A stretch of 64,000 bases of DNA from Trebonia sp963774945. GTDB taxonomy: Bacteria; Actinomycetota; Actinomycetes; Streptosporangiales; Streptosporangiaceae. The stretch is taken from assembly GCA_963774945.1 (NCBI GenBank), contig CAVZHA010000002.1, forward strand, positions 434,001 to 498,000, written 5' to 3'. Positions 1 to 9,490 of the stretch are shown one piece after another (positions within the stretch are counted from its first letter, which is position 1; every line of letters starts with the position of its first letter). A program made the position numbers and the translations under genes. Below the pieces are notes generated by a model, which saw only the letters and a list, made by a program, of their open reading frames with translations, had not been told where the DNA came from and made no database searches.

Positions 1-2
1 TG

Positions 3-272
3 CGGTCGCTCTTCGCCTACCTGCGCACCCTGCCCGTGCCGACGTCGCTGTTCGCCGCCCCCGAGGACTGGAGCGACGACGCGCTCAACCAGCGCATCGA
101 CCGGGCCGCGTTCGAGCTGGTGCTGCTGATGGAGTCCGGTTTCGCCCGCAAGGTCCGCGACGAGTCCTGGCAGAACTACCAGCACGAGCTCGGCTCGGCG
201 GGCGGGACCGAGCTCGGGATCAACATCGACAGCGACCTGATGCGCCTGGCCACCGGCGGCAGCGCCTCCTAG
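3..272 (+). CDS. NADPH-dependent FMN reductase family, C-terminal part
   Basis: The window opens inside this gene, so only about the last 90 residues are present. The segment LPVPTSLFAAPEDW followed by an Asp-rich helix and the end GTELGINIDSDLMRLATGG resembles the C-terminus of actinobacterial CE1759-like NAD(P)H-dependent FMN reductases, which reduce free flavin for partner monooxygenases. The flavin-binding N-terminal half lies outside the window, so the catalytic class cannot be checked. The gene ends in TAG and is followed at once by an AT-rich copy of the CGAACGG repeat. An internal GTG at 36 is not the real start because the frame is open to the edge. The family call is from memory of the C-terminal pattern. 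Confidence 0.6.
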   Translation, partial: RSLFAYLRTLPVPTSLFAAPEDWSDDALNQRIDRAAFELVLLMESGFARKVRDESWQNYQHELGSAGGTELGINIDSDLMRLATGGSAS

Positions 273-273
273 A

Positions 274-310
274 TAAATTCAAAACCAGGTCATATCGAAC
301 GGTCCCGCCC
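274..310. repeat. CGAACGG intergenic repeat, half copy 1
   Basis: An A-rich stretch containing AAATTCAAAACC is followed by CGAACGGTCCCG (CGAACGG at 296-302). It matches the loop and right arm of the longer palindromes at 23165 and 58519, but the left arm is missing. It lies directly after a stop codon. Confidence 0.6.
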
Positions 311-364
311 GGCTCTCCCCGGTCGATGACCGCCGCACGGCCGCTCGGCCAGTACCCTTGCCCC

Positions 365-909
365 GTGAGCTCGCTGCCCGCCTCGGCCGCTACGGCGGTC
401 GCGCTGTTCGCGGACCAACGTCGACGACCTGGTGGTCCTCGCGCTGCTCACGCGGCGTCGCGGGCGGCCGCCGCGGCGGTGGGATCTGGGCCGGCAGTAC
501 CTCGGCTTCGCCGCTCGTCGGCCTGTCGCTCGCGGCCGGGCACGGTCTGTCGCTCCGGCCCGCTGGCTCTGGCTGCTCGCCCGTCCCGTCGCCTGGCAAC
601 ATCGCGCCTACGCGTGTCAGGGCGGCGCGACGGGGAGGCCCGCACCGCCGTCGGCAGGCGGCCGCCGGCGTGGCCGCTCACCATCGTGGACGGGCCGACA
701 ACCTGGCCGCTATACCCCGGTCTTCGCCACGGCTGGCGCCGGCCAGATCGCGCCAGCTCGCGTCTTCGCGATCGGCGTCGCGGTCTGGTGCCGGCCGCCA
801 GCTGCTCGCCACACACCGCCACGACGTGGCCCGGTACGGCCACTGGATCCTCCCGGCGCCTTCATCCTCATCGGCCTGTACACGCTGCAGCGGATGGCAC
901 CTCGGCTGA
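365..909 (+). pseudogene. cadD: CadD-family cadmium resistance transporter, shredded by frameshifts
   Basis: Reading across frames gives a coherent CadD-type membrane transporter. From a GTG at 365 it reads SSLPASAATAVALFA. After a shift near 415 it reads TNVDDLVVLALL, which is the CadD signature (TNIDD-like). Later pieces are QYLGFAA, LVGLSLAAGHGLSL, ARWLWLL, RADNLA, YTPVFATAGAGQI, FAIGVAVWC, ARYGHWILP and GAFILIGLYTLQRM. CadD proteins of about 200 residues export Cd(II) and related cations through the inner membrane. At least six frame changes are needed, so no intact product can be made from the sequence as given. The order of the pieces is right and total length is near normal, so indel errors are as likely as real decay. 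The 3' end is approximate. Confidence 0.65.
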
Positions 910-924
910 CCAGGGCAACTACCG

Positions 925-1140
925 CTAGGCGAGCTGGTAGCCGCCGGCCTCGTCGAGGGCGGCGCTGACCTCGGGGTCGGGCAGCAGGGCGGCGCGGTGA
1001 CCGTCACCAGTGGAGACGCCGTTCGGCACCAGCTGGACCTGCACGGCGGAGACGCCGTCCAGCGCGCTGACCTCGGTCGTCACCGCGTTCGCGCAGTGCT
1101 CGCAGGTCATGCCGGTGACCTTGTAGGTCGTCGTTGTCAT
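925..1140 (-). CDS. copZ: CopZ-like copper chaperone (HMA domain)
   Basis: A 71-residue heavy-metal-associated domain protein with the Cu(I)-binding motif GMTCEHC near residue 10. Such chaperones carry Cu(I) in the cytosol and pass it to CopA. It follows csoR on the same strand as the last gene of the copper operon. The centre reads VPNGVSTGDGHRAALLPD, where relatives have a beta strand like VSTVTVTA; the neighbouring frame supplies that strand. Two compensating indels around 995-1015 are therefore likely, and the true sequence is probably one residue shorter. Family assignment is firm. Confidence 0.85.
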   Translation of the reverse strand: MTTTTYKVTGMTCEHCANAVTTEVSALDGVSAVQVQLVPNGVSTGDGHRAALLPDPEVSAALDEAGGYQLA

Positions 1141-1173
1141 CGGGGGGTCCCTCTCTGCTCCGGTTATCCAAGA

Positions 1174-1455
1174 TCAGGAACGAACGAGGCGGGCGATTGC
1201 TTCCGACGCCTCCTTGATCTTCTCGGTCGCGTCGTCGCCGCCCTCGGCCAGCGCCTGGCTGACGCAGTGGCTGAGGTGCTCCTCGAGCAGGCCGAGCGCG
1301 ACCGCCTGCAGGGCCTTGGTGGCCGCCGACACCTGGGTGAGGATGTCGATGCAGTACTTGTCCTCCTCGACCATCCGCTGCAGGCCGCGTACCTGGCCCT
1401 CGATGCGGCGCAGGCGCCGCAGGTAGCTGTCCTTGTCGTGGGTGTAACCGTGCAT
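1174..1455 (-). CDS. csoR: CsoR copper-sensing transcriptional repressor
   Basis: A 93-residue DUF156/CsoR protein. The three Cu(I) ligands of the family are visible: Cys35 (KYCIDIL), His60 and Cys64 (EEHLSHCV). Apo-CsoR binds operators as a helical-bundle tetramer and lets go when Cu(I) binds. The signature RLRRIEGQVRGLQRMVEED is complete. The start ATG at 1455 was chosen because MHGYTHDKDSYLRRLRRIEG is the normal N-terminus. The gene lies between copA and copZ on one strand, and a candidate CsoR-type operator array lies upstream of the first gene of the operon (4691-4756). Confidence 0.92.
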   Translation of the reverse strand: MHGYTHDKDSYLRRLRRIEGQVRGLQRMVEEDKYCIDILTQVSAATKALQAVALGLLEEHLSHCVSQALAEGGDDATEKIKEASEAIARLVRS

Positions 1456-1458
1456 GAC

Positions 1459-3808
1459 GCCTTCCCGGTCGTTCCTGGCTCGCCGGCGCGGAGCGGATAC
1501 CGCTGCAGGCGGAGGCTGTTGGCCACCACGAAGACCGAGGACAGGGTCATCGCGGCGGCGGCGAGGATCGGGTTGAGCAGGCCGAGCGCGGCCAGCGGGA
1601 TCGCCGCCACGTTGTAGCCGAACGCCCAGCACGAGGTTGGCGCGGATCGTCGCGAAGGTGGCGCGCGACAGCCTGATCGCGTCGGGCACGCAGCGCAGGT
1701 CGTCGCGGAGCAGGATCACGTCGGCGGCGCAGATCGCCACGTCGGTGCCGGAGCCGAGGGCGAGCCCGAGGTTGGCGGCGGCGAGGGCGGGGCCGTCGTT
1801 GATGCCGTCGCCGACCATCGCCACCCGGTGCCCGCGGGCCCGCAGCCCGTCGATGACGGCCGCCTTGCCGGCCGGCAGCGTCCCGGCGATGACCTCGTCG
1901 ATGCCCGCCGCGGCGGCGACCGCCCGCGCGGTCGCCTCGCTGTCCCCGGTCAGCAGGATCGGGTGCAGCCCGAGCGCGCGCAGTTCGGCCACGGCGGCGG
2001 CGGCCGAGTCCTTGACCGTGTCGGCCACCGCGACCGCGCCGCGGACGGCCCCGTCCCAGCCGACCAGCACCGCGGTGCGGCCCGCCTGCTCCCACTGGCG
2101 GCACTGGCGGGTCAGCTCGCCGTCCACCGTCATCCCGTGCTCGGCCAGCAGCCGGGCGCGCCCGATGACGACCTCGCGGCCGTCGACGCGTGCCGCGCGC
2201 GCCGAGCCCGGGCAGCGCCCGGAACGCCTCCGCCAGCGGCAGCGGGCCGCACTCCCGCCGCGCGGCCGCGCTGATCGCCGCCGCGACCGAGTGCTCGGAG
2301 GCCTCCTCGACCGCGCCCGCGTACCTGAGCAGGTCGGCCCGGGTGACGCCGTCGGCCGACCAGCACGCCCGACCAGCTCCATCCGGCCGGTGGTGACCGT
2401 CCCGGTCTTGTCGAGGACCACCACGTCGACCGCCCGCGAGGACTCGAGCGCCTGGTACTCCTTGACGAAGATCCCGTGGCCGGCGCCCCGGCCCGGACGC
2501 CGCCACCAGCGCGGCGGGCGTCGCCAGGCCGAGCGCGCACGGGCAGGCGATGATCAGCACCGCGAGCCCGGCGCTGAACGCGTGCTCGGCCGGCGACCCT
2601 GCCAGCAGCCAGCCGGCCAGGGTGGCCGCGGCGCAGACCAGCACCGCGGGCACGAACACGCCGCAGATCCGGTCGGCCACCCGCTGGATCGCCGCCTTCT
2701 GCGCCTGGGCCTGCTCGACCAGGCTGATCAGCCGGGCCAGCTGGGTGTCGCGGCCGACGTTGACCGCGCGGACGACCACCCGACCGGTGAGCACGACCGT
2801 CCCGCCGGTCACGCTGTCGCCCTCGACCGCCTCGCCCGGGCACCGATTCGCCGGTCATCATCGAGCGGTCGACCGCGGTCTGGCCGAACTCGACCTCGCC
2901 GTCGGCGGCGATGGTCTCGCCCGGCCGGACGACGAACCGGTCGCCCGGCCGCAGCCGGGTGGCAGGTACCCGGCGCTCGGTCCCGTCGGCCTCGAGCAGG
3001 CACACCTCGCTCGCCGCGGCGGCCGCGAGGTCGCGCATCGCCTGGCCCGCGATGCGCCGGGCGCGGGCCTCGTACAGCCGCCCGGCCAGCAGGAAGGTGG
3101 TGACGGTGGCGGCGGTCTCGAGGTAGATGCCGCCGCCGGAGTTGTGGATCAGCCGCTGCCAGAGGGTGCCGCCGGCCCCGCCGCGGTCGAGCGCGAACAT
3201 CGCGTAGACCGACCAGCCGCAGGCCGCGACGATGCCGAGCGACACCAGGGTGTCCATCGTCGTCGCGCCGTGCCGGGCGTTCTTCAGCGCCGCCCGGTGG
3301 AACGGCCACGCGCACCACAGCGCCACCGGCGCGGCGCAGCCGACCAGCAGCCACTGCCAGCCGGGGAACCGCAGCGACGGGACCAGCGACAGCATCATCG
3401 ACAGGTCGGTCAGCGGGATGAACAGCACCAGCGAGACGATCAGCCGGCGCTTCAGGTAGGCGGCGTGCTTGGCGTCGGTCTCGGCGCCGGGCTGGTCCTC
3501 GTCGGCCGCCTCCGGCTCGCCGGCGGGCGCGGTCGCCGCGTACCCGGCCCGGACGACGGCCGCGATCAGCTCGTCGGTCGGCCAGCCCGGTCGGCGCGGT
3601 GACCCGCGCAGTCCCGGTCGCGTAGTTCACCGACGCCCGCACGCCGTCCAGCCTGGTTCAGCTTCTTCTCGATCCGCACCGCGCAGGCCGCGCAGGTCAT
3701 GCCCTCGATCGCCAGCTCGACGTCCCGGCTGGCTACCGCCGCCGGCGGCGCGTCGAGCGCGCCCGCAGGCGCGGTCGCCGGGTCGGCGACCGGCGCCGTG
3801 GGCGTCAC
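1459..3808 (-). CDS. copA: CopA copper-translocating P-type ATPase, frameshifted
   Basis: A P1B-type ATPase that pumps Cu(I) out of the cytosol. Reading from GTG at 3808, pieces in changing frames are: an HMA domain with GMTCAAC, paired transmembrane helices, the actuator motif MMTGES, the transport motif ACPCALGLATPAAL, the phosphorylation site DKTGTVTTG, the nucleotide-binding region (EASEHSV, where relatives have an EHP motif) and the hinge MVGDGINDGPAL, ending with helices reaching SLRLQRY. At least six single-base frame changes are required (around 3645, 2820, 2490, 2350, 2200 and 1630). All conserved blocks are present in order at full length, so sequence error is plausible. The GTG overlaps the stop of the upstream zinc-finger gene (GTGA), which suggests translational coupling. 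The exact 3' end is uncertain. Confidence 0.85.
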
Positions 3809-4632
3809 GCGACGGCCTCGTCGGCCGCGGCGTCGGGGCCTGTTTGGCCGGGCGCGGAGTTGGCGGTCGCGCCTATTGCCGCATCGGACGGCGCCGACCC
3901 GATCTGGGCGGCAACGGCCGGACCAGTTGCCCGCGCGGCGTCGCCGCCCCACGGGTGGTCGGCTGCCCGGTCGCGCCACGCGACCGGGGCCGCCTCGGCG
4001 TCGGCCGGCGTTTCTGTCGGTCCCTCGGCCGGGACGATCGCGGGCGCGGCCGACTCGGTCCCGGGCCGGACCGCCTGCCAGACCAGCACCGCCGCCCCGG
4101 CCAGCGCGACCAGGTGCTCGGCCTCGTCCGGGCCGATCGCCTGGCCGCCGATCAGGTCGATGATCGCGGTCGTGACCAGGCCGCCCGCCGCGATCGCGCA
4201 CGGCCAGGCGAGCCCGGCCGACAGCCGCGGGCGGATCGCGCCGACCGCGAACGCGATCGCCAGCGCCAGGTTGAACGAGCCGAGCTCGTGCGCGGCGTGC
4301 AGGCCGGCCTCGCGGTCGTGGCCGAGGAACAGCATCGGCGCCGCGATCGCGAACTGCGCCAGCGCCAGCGCGATCAGCAGGCCGCGCCTGGCCAGCCGCA
4401 ACCACCCGCGGTCACGGGCGGCGGGGACGGCCGCGAGCACCCCGGGGGCGAGATCGTGATCGAGGAAGGCGCCGCCGAGCCGCACCCGGCGGGTCACCGT
4501 GTGCGCCCGGCGCTGCCACTCGCGGCAGCCGGGGCAGCCCGCGAGGTGCGTCTCGAGCTCGCCAGCGGGCAGCCACGGGACCTCGCCGTCGATCTGAGTC
4601 GAGATGGCCACGCGGATCGTGTCGCAGTCCAT
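3805..4632 (-). CDS. Zinc-finger (zf-HC2) polytopic membrane protein, putative anti-sigma factor
   Basis: About 275 residues. It starts MDCDTIRVAISTQIDGE and has the zf-HC2 ligands in HLAGCPGC (HxxxCxxC), typical of ZAS anti-sigma factors. About five hydrophobic segments follow and then an Ala/Pro-rich tail with no clear fold. It is the first gene of the copper operon and lies 2.2 kb from a SigC-like sigma factor gene, so it could control that factor at the membrane; this is inference. I take ATG 4632 because the zinc-finger module begins there. The frame stays open to 4722, but that stretch carries the operator-like repeats. Its stop overlaps the copA start. Confidence 0.72.
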   Translation of the reverse strand: MDCDTIRVAISTQIDGEVPWLPAGELETHLAGCPGCREWQRRAHTVTRRVRLGGAFLDHDLAPGVLAAVPAARDRGWLRLARRGLLIALALAQFAIAAPMLFLGHDREAGLHAAHELGSFNLALAIAFAVGAIRPRLSAGLAWPCAIAAGGLVTTAIIDLIGGQAIGPDEAEHLVALAGAAVLVWQAVRPGTESAAPAIVPAEGPTETPADAEAAPVAWRDRAADHPWGGDAARATGPAVAAQIGSAPSDAAIGATANSAPGQTGPDAAADEAVA

Positions 4633-4690
4633 GCAGTAGTAGTGCCTGCGCGGGCCCGGGAAGTTCCCGGCCTGCCATACTTTCCCGCAG

Positions 4691-4756
4691 ATACCCTGGG
4701 CGGGTTTATGAAATACCCCCACCCGGTTTAGCGGATACCTCTCAGGGGTTTATGCG
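4691..4756 (-). promoter_or_regulatory. Three 22-bp tandem operator-like repeats, candidate CsoR sites
   Basis: Three copies start exactly 22 bp apart (4691, 4713, 4735). Copies 1 and 3 share ATACCY-N5-GGGTTTAT (ATACCCTGGGCGGGTTTAT and ATACCTCTCAGGGGTTTAT). Copy 2 is ATACCC-N5-CGGTTTAG. The ATACCC/GGGT half-sites resemble CsoR/RicR operators. The array is just upstream of the copper operon and between divergent promoters. Confidence 0.55.
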
Positions 4757-4912
4757 AGACCCAGAAACAAACCTGTAACCAGGCGCTCACCTGCGTGTTA
4801 GTGAGATTAAGCGAATTGTCAGGCGGACTCATGCGATTAATTTGCGGCGTCGGCGACGTCTCTCTATCGTGGGTTGCGGCATTCCTGGCCGCGAAGTATC
4901 TGAGGAGCCCTG

Positions 4913-5939
4913 ATGAGTGAAGTTGCCGTCGCCGTCCGGCGGCCGGGCCGCGATGCGCGGCCGGCTCGGCGCGGAGGCGCCGTCCGCCGCGGTGCGGCCC
5001 GATGCGAGGCGGGCGCTGCAGCTCGGCCTCGCGGCCATCTGGCTGCTCGACGGCGTGCTCCAGTACCAGCCGTTCATGTACACCAAGGCGTTCGGCCAGA
5101 TGCTGGCGGCAGGACCGCCGCGGGCAATCCGTCCGTCATCGCCCGCCCGATCACCTGGGACGCGACCCTGGTCGAGCATCACCTGGTGCTGCTGAACACG
5201 ATCTTCGCCACGATCCAGCTGCTGCTCGGCGTTGGCATCGCATTCCGCCCGACCGTCCGGTTCGCCCTGGCGGCCTCGATCGCCTGGTCGCTCGGCGTCT
5301 GGTGGTTCGGCGAGGGGCTCGGCGGGGTGCTGAACGGCGGCGCCGACCCGCTCAACGGCGCGCCCGGCGCGGTGATCCTCTACGCGCTGCTGGCGGTGCT
5401 GCTGTGGCCCGCCGACCGGCCGGGGACGCCGGCGTCCTTCATCGCCGCCCGGGCGGTCGGGGCGCACGCTGGCCAGGGCGCTCTGGCTGGTGCTGTGGCT
5501 CAGCTTCGGCTACTTCGCCCTGACTCCCCGCGAACCGGGCGCCGCAGGCGGTGAGCGGCGTGATCGCGAGCATGAACAGCGGCGAGCCGGGCTGGCTGGC
5601 CGCGATCTTGCGCGGCGCGGCCTCGCTCGTCGCCGACCAGGGGCTCGCCGCGTCGGTCGTGCTGGCCGTGGCCTTCGTGCTGATCGCCGTCGCGTCTACC
5701 TGCCGCCGCAGGCCGCCCGCACGGCCAGGGCGACGCTGGTCCTGGCCATCGTGGTGGCGGTCGTGATCTGGGTCGTCGTCCAGGCGCTGGGCGGGATCCT
5801 CGCGTCGGGCGCGACCGACCCCAACTCGGGGCCGCTGCTGGTGCTGCTGGCGCTGGCCTACTGGCCGGCCAGGACGCCGCCGACGAAACCGGCGGCCGAG
5901 CCGCCCGCGTCCGCCGTGACGCCGAAGGGGACTGGCTGA
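4913..5939 (+). CDS. Polytopic membrane protein of the copper locus, frameshifted
   Basis: Reading across three or four frame changes gives one membrane protein of about 340 residues. It starts MSEVAVA and continues ARRALQLGLAAIWLLDGVLQ, then NPSVIARPITWDATLVEHH, several long hydrophobic helices, FGYFALTP, VIASMNSGEPGWLAAILRG and a final helix before a Pro-rich tail. About eight transmembrane segments are seen. I recognise the pattern as an uncharacterised actinobacterial membrane protein often placed next to a DUF5134 gene, as here. No catalytic motif is visible. It is divergent from the copper operon across the operator array, and its stop overlaps the next start (TGATG), so the two are probably co-translated. 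A GAGGAG site precedes ATG 4913. Confidence 0.6.
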
Positions 5940-6772
5940 TGACCCCGAGCTGGCTGCTTGACCTGGTCGCCGCGTTCATGCTGGTGGTCGCGGCGGTGAG
6001 CGCGGCCCGGCTGGTGGTGGCCCGGCCGTGGCGGCCCGACTCGGTCATCATCGACACCGACATCGCGCACCTGCTGATGGCCATCGCCATGGCGGGCGAT
6101 GCTGGCGCCGAGCCTGCGCACCTTCCCCAGCGCCGTCTGGGAGGTCATCTTCGGCGTGCTGATCGTCCTGTTCGGCCTCCGGGTCGTCCGGGACGCGCGG
6201 GTCAACGGGGTTCGCGCCCTGGCCGGCGGGCACTGCGCGCCGCACCTCGTGCACAGCGCCTCGATGCTCTACATGTTCCTGGCCATCGGCGCCGGCCGCC
6301 GGCGCGATGGCCGGCATGGCCGCGATGGCGGGCATGAGCGACATGAGCGGCATGCAGACGCTGAGAGTACCCGACGCTCGCGCTCGTCTTCACGCTCATC
6401 CTGATCGGCTACAGCATCTGGGACCTCGACCAGCTCTCCGGCAAGCGCTACAGCCGCACCAGCACGCGGATGTCGCTGGACGCGATCCACGGGACCGCCG
6501 CCGCGGCGATGGCGGGAGCCGAGCCGGCCGGCGCCGCGTTCTCCGGCCTGCCGCCCGAGGGCGTCGCCGCGGCCGCCGGCTCGTCCGTCGGCCGCACCGA
6601 TGGCCAGCCGGCCCACGTCAGCCTCGACGCCGTCAGGGGAGGCACCGGGGGCGACGCCCCCGGTGCGGCCGGCCGCCCGGTCGGCCAGTTGCTGCTGTCG
6701 CCCGCGGTCACCGTCGGCGCCCGGGTTGTGATGGGCGTCGCGATGGCCTTCATGCTGCTGATCTTGATCTGA
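5939..6772 (+). CDS. DUF5134-type membrane protein, frameshifted
   Basis: An integral membrane protein starting MTPSWLLDLVAAFMLVVAA, with HLLMAIAMAG, LRTFPSAVWEVIFGVLIVLF, APHLVHSASMLYMFLAIGA and a Met-rich turn AGMAAMAGMSDMSGM, then IGYSIWDLDQLSG and a last helix ending VMGVAMAFMLLILI. It matches the actinobacterial DUF5134 pattern of conserved His and Met in helices plus a Met-rich loop, which suggests a role in copper binding or transport (inference). Two or three indels, near 6095, 6290 and 6375, break the frame. It is coupled to the preceding membrane gene and followed 100 bp later by the SigC-like sigma gene. Confidence 0.65.
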
Positions 6773-6862
6773 GTCGCACATCCAGATAATGACCGGGACT
6801 GGCGGCGGGAATCCGCGTGGAAACCCGGCGGGCCCGGGGACAGCGTCCACTACAGGCTGTCG

Positions 6863-6868
6863 TACTCT
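6863..6868 (+). promoter_or_regulatory. Candidate -10 box of a leaderless sigma factor mRNA
   Basis: TACTCT ends six bases before the GTG at 6875 and no ribosome binding site is visible. That spacing fits a transcript starting at the start codon. No clear -35 box was found. Confidence 0.35.
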
Positions 6869-6874
6869 TTCCTC

Positions 6875-7438
6875 GTGGACGAGCTGACCTCCCTGGCCCG
6901 GGCCGCCGGGCGCGGGGATCGCGACGCGCTCGCCCGGTTCGTCAGGCTCACGCAGGGTGACGTGTGGCGGTTCTGCGCGCACCTGGTCGATCCGGCCGCC
7001 GCCGACGATCTCGCGCAGGAGACCTACCTGCGGGCCATCCAGGCGCTGGGCCGGTTCCGCGGCGACGCCCAGGTCCGCACCTGGCTGCTGTCCATCGCGC
7101 GGCGGGTCTGCGCGGCCGAGTTCGGCGCCAGGACCCGCGAGCGAGAGCTGGCCGCACGGCTGCTGAACGCCCCGACGGCGGGCCTCGGGCAGCCGCCGCC
7201 CGAGCCCGGCGCCCAGACCACGGTCGACCTGCTGCTGGCCGCGCTCGACCCCGACCGCCGGACCGCGTTCGTGCTCACCCAGCTGCTCGGCTGCTCCTAC
7301 GCCGAGGCCGCGCAGGTCTGCGACTGCCCGATCGGCACGATCCGCTCTCGCGTCGCCCGCGCCCGCGAGGATCTGGACGCGATGCTGCGGGAGCCGGCCG
7401 AGCGCCCGCGCAGCATCGGCAATAGCGGGGCGTGCTAG
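6875..7438 (+). CDS. sigC: SigC-like ECF RNA polymerase sigma factor
   Basis: 187 residues. Region 2 is DVWRFCAHLVDPAAADDLAQ followed by ETYLRAIQALGRFRGDAQVR; region 4 is LTQLLGCSYAEAAQVCDCPI and GTIRSRVARAREDL. Both blocks match mycobacterial SigC closely in spacing and wording. In Mycobacterium tuberculosis SigC has been linked to copper acquisition, which fits the copper genes beside it here. It directs RNA polymerase to alternative promoters. No anti-sigma gene is adjacent; the zf-HC2 membrane protein at 3805 is a candidate. Start GTG 6875 gives the normal N-terminus MDELTSLARAAGRGD. The gene is intact. Confidence 0.85.
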   Translation: MDELTSLARAAGRGDRDALARFVRLTQGDVWRFCAHLVDPAAADDLAQETYLRAIQALGRFRGDAQVRTWLLSIARRVCAAEFGARTRERELAARLLNAPTAGLGQPPPEPGAQTTVDLLLAALDPDRRTAFVLTQLLGCSYAEAAQVCDCPIGTIRSRVARAREDLDAMLREPAERPRSIGNSGAC

Positions 7439-7558
7439 GACAGAAAGCGGTCTTGGCAACATCAAAGACGCCGAGATCTCTGGTCCGAACGGCCCGTTGC
7501 TTCGCCCGGACGGCCGGTGTGGGACGCTAGATTCCGACCAGCGTCGAAGGGGATGCCC

Positions 7559-8620
7559 GTGCCAGCAGGAGTCAACTGAGGCGCCAGAACCGCAGCCGGT
7601 GCTCAGCCCGCTGACAGCGGCGGCCGTGTTCCTGGTGCTGACCATCGAGCCGGGCGGCGAGGATGCCGTCCGCGATCTGCTCGGCGACGTGACCGCGCTG
7701 CAGCGCTCGGTCGGCTTCCGGATTCCCGGCGGGGCGCTGCAGGTGGTCGCCGCGATCGGCTCGGACGCCTGGGACCGGCTGTTCGACGGCCCGCGCCCGG
7801 CCGGGCTGCATCCCTTCCGCGAGCTCGCACGGGCCCCGCCACCGGGCCCCGGCCACGCCGGGCGACCTGCTCTTCCACATCCGGGCGAACCGGATGGACC
7901 TGTGCTTCGAGTACACCACCCAGGTGATGGCGCGGCTGGCGGGCGCGGTCAAGGTCGTCGACGAGGAGCACGGGTTCCGCTACTTCGACGAGCGGGACCT
8001 GATCGGCTTCGTCGACGGCACCGAGTCGCCGTCGGGCTCGGCTCGCGGTCAAGGCCGGGATCGTCGATCCGGCCGACGACCCGGACTTCGCCGGCGGCAG
8101 CTACGTGATCATCCAGAAGTACCTGCACGACCTGCCCGCCTGGAACGCGATCAGCGTCGAGGAGCAGGAGCGCGTGATCGGCCGGTCGAAGCTGGACGAC
8201 ATCGAGATGCCGGACGACGTGAAGCCGGTCAACTCGCACGTCGCGCTCAACACGGTGACCGGGCCGGACGGCGAGGAAATCAAGATCGTCCGGGCGAACA
8301 TGCCGTTCGGCCACGCCAGCAAGGGCGAGTTCGGCACGTACTACATCGCCTACGCCGCCACGCCCGACATCATCGAGCTGATGCTGGTGAACATGTTCAT
8401 CGGGCGGCCGCCGGGTAATACCGACCGGATACTCGACTTCTCGACCGCAGTGACCGGCACCTTGTTCTTCGCCCCGCCGGCCGAATTCCTTGAGGACCCG
8501 CCGGACCCGCCGTCGGCCGCGGGCCAGACGGCCGCCGACCCGGCGGCCGCCGATAACGTTTCACCCGGGAACGCCCCGGCCGGGGATGGCTCGCTTGGCA
8601 TTGGCTCTCTGAAGGGATAG
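7559..8620 (+). CDS. DyP-type peroxidase, encapsulin cargo, frameshifted
   Basis: A B-class dye-decolorising haem peroxidase of about 350 residues. Pieces in order: VLSPLTAAAVFLVLTIEPGG, DLLFHIRANRMDLCFEYTTQ, GFRYFDERDLIGFVDGTESP with the catalytic Asp of GFVDGTE, SYVIIQKYLHDLPAWN, NSHVALN with the proximal haem His, and RANMPFG with the distal Arg. The C-terminus GDGSLGIGSLKG after a flexible Pro/Ala linker is the canonical peptide that docks cargo inside encapsulin shells. The encapsulin gene follows six bases later. Three indels (near 7583, 7840 and 8045) interrupt the frame. GTG 7559 is preferred because AAGGGG lies six bases upstream. Identification is certain; intactness is not. Confidence 0.9.
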
Positions 8621-8626
8621 GCAGCT

Positions 8627-9425
8627 ATGAACAACCTGCATCGCGAACTCGCCCCGGTTTCGGCCGCCGCCTGGGCAGGCATCGAGGAGGAGGCCAAGCG
8701 CACGTTCGCGAGGCACGCCGCCGCGCGCAAGTCGGTCGACGTGACCGGCCCCGACGGGCCGACGCTGGCCGGCGTCGGCACCGGTCACTCCGAGTCGATC
8801 GACCCGCCCGCGGCCGGCATCCAGGCGACGCTGCGGGCCTGGCAGCCGGTGGTCGAGCTCAGGGTCCCGTTCACGCTGAGCCGGTCGGAGATCGACTCGG
8901 TCGAGCGCGGCTCGCAGGACCCGGACTGGCAGCCGGTCAAGGACGCGGCCAAGAAGATCGCCTTCGCTGAGGACCGCGCGGTCTTCGACGGCTACGCCCA
9001 GGCCCAGATCACCGGCGTCGGCCCCGCCTCGACCAACCCCGGACTGACCCTGCCGGCCGAGGTCAGGGACGTACCCGGACGTGGTCAGCAAGGCGCTCAG
9101 CCAGCTCCGGCTGGCGGGCGTGGCCGGCCCGTACTCGCTGCTGCTGTCGGCCGACGCGTGGACGGCGGTCAGCGAGACCTCCGATCACGGCTACCCGATC
9201 CGTGAGCACCTGGCCAGGCTGCTGGACGGCGACATCATCTGGGCGCCCGCGATCGACGGCGCGCTGCTGCTGTCCGGCCGCGGCGGCGACTACGAGCTGC
9301 GCCTCGGCCAGGACCTGTCGATCGGCTACCTGTCCCACGACGCCGAGCGGGTCGAGCTCTACTTCGTCGAGTCCTTCACCTTCTCCGTCTACACAACTGA
9401 GGCCAGCGTCTCCATCACCGCGTAA
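8627..9425 (+). CDS. Encapsulin family 1 nanocompartment shell protein, one frameshift
   Basis: An HK97-fold shell protein of about 265 residues. It begins MNNLHRELAPVSAAAWAGIE, has EEAKRTFARHAAARKSVDV and LRVPFTLSRSEIDSVERGSQ, and after one indel near 9068 continues YPDVVSKALSQLRLAG, SLLLSADAWTAVSETSDHGY and ends in a beta strand FTFSVYTTEASVSIT. Family 1 encapsulins assemble into closed protein shells that take in cargo carrying a short C-terminal tag, here the DyP peroxidase directly upstream. Length is as expected if the single indel is corrected. The pair is probably one transcript. A hairpin-like palindrome lies downstream at 9514. Confidence 0.92.
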
Positions 9426-9490
9426 CGCCACTTCCGCCGACCCCCAGCACCGGTGCCCCCGCGCACCGGTGCCGCCGCGCACCGGCGCCA

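Noticed and set aside
326..968. Three overlapping plus-strand proteins of 180-200 residues
   Set aside because: Each is a mosaic; only when pieces from the three frames are joined does a CadD transporter appear.
1637..3103. A 488-codon plus-strand frame opposite copA
   Set aside because: It is the complement of the CopA reading; all conserved P-type ATPase motifs are on the minus strand.
7480..7500. Ninth copy of the CGAACGG repeat (GGTCCGAACGGCCCG)
   Set aside because: It has the core heptamer but not the A-rich loop or the TCCCGAACGG context.
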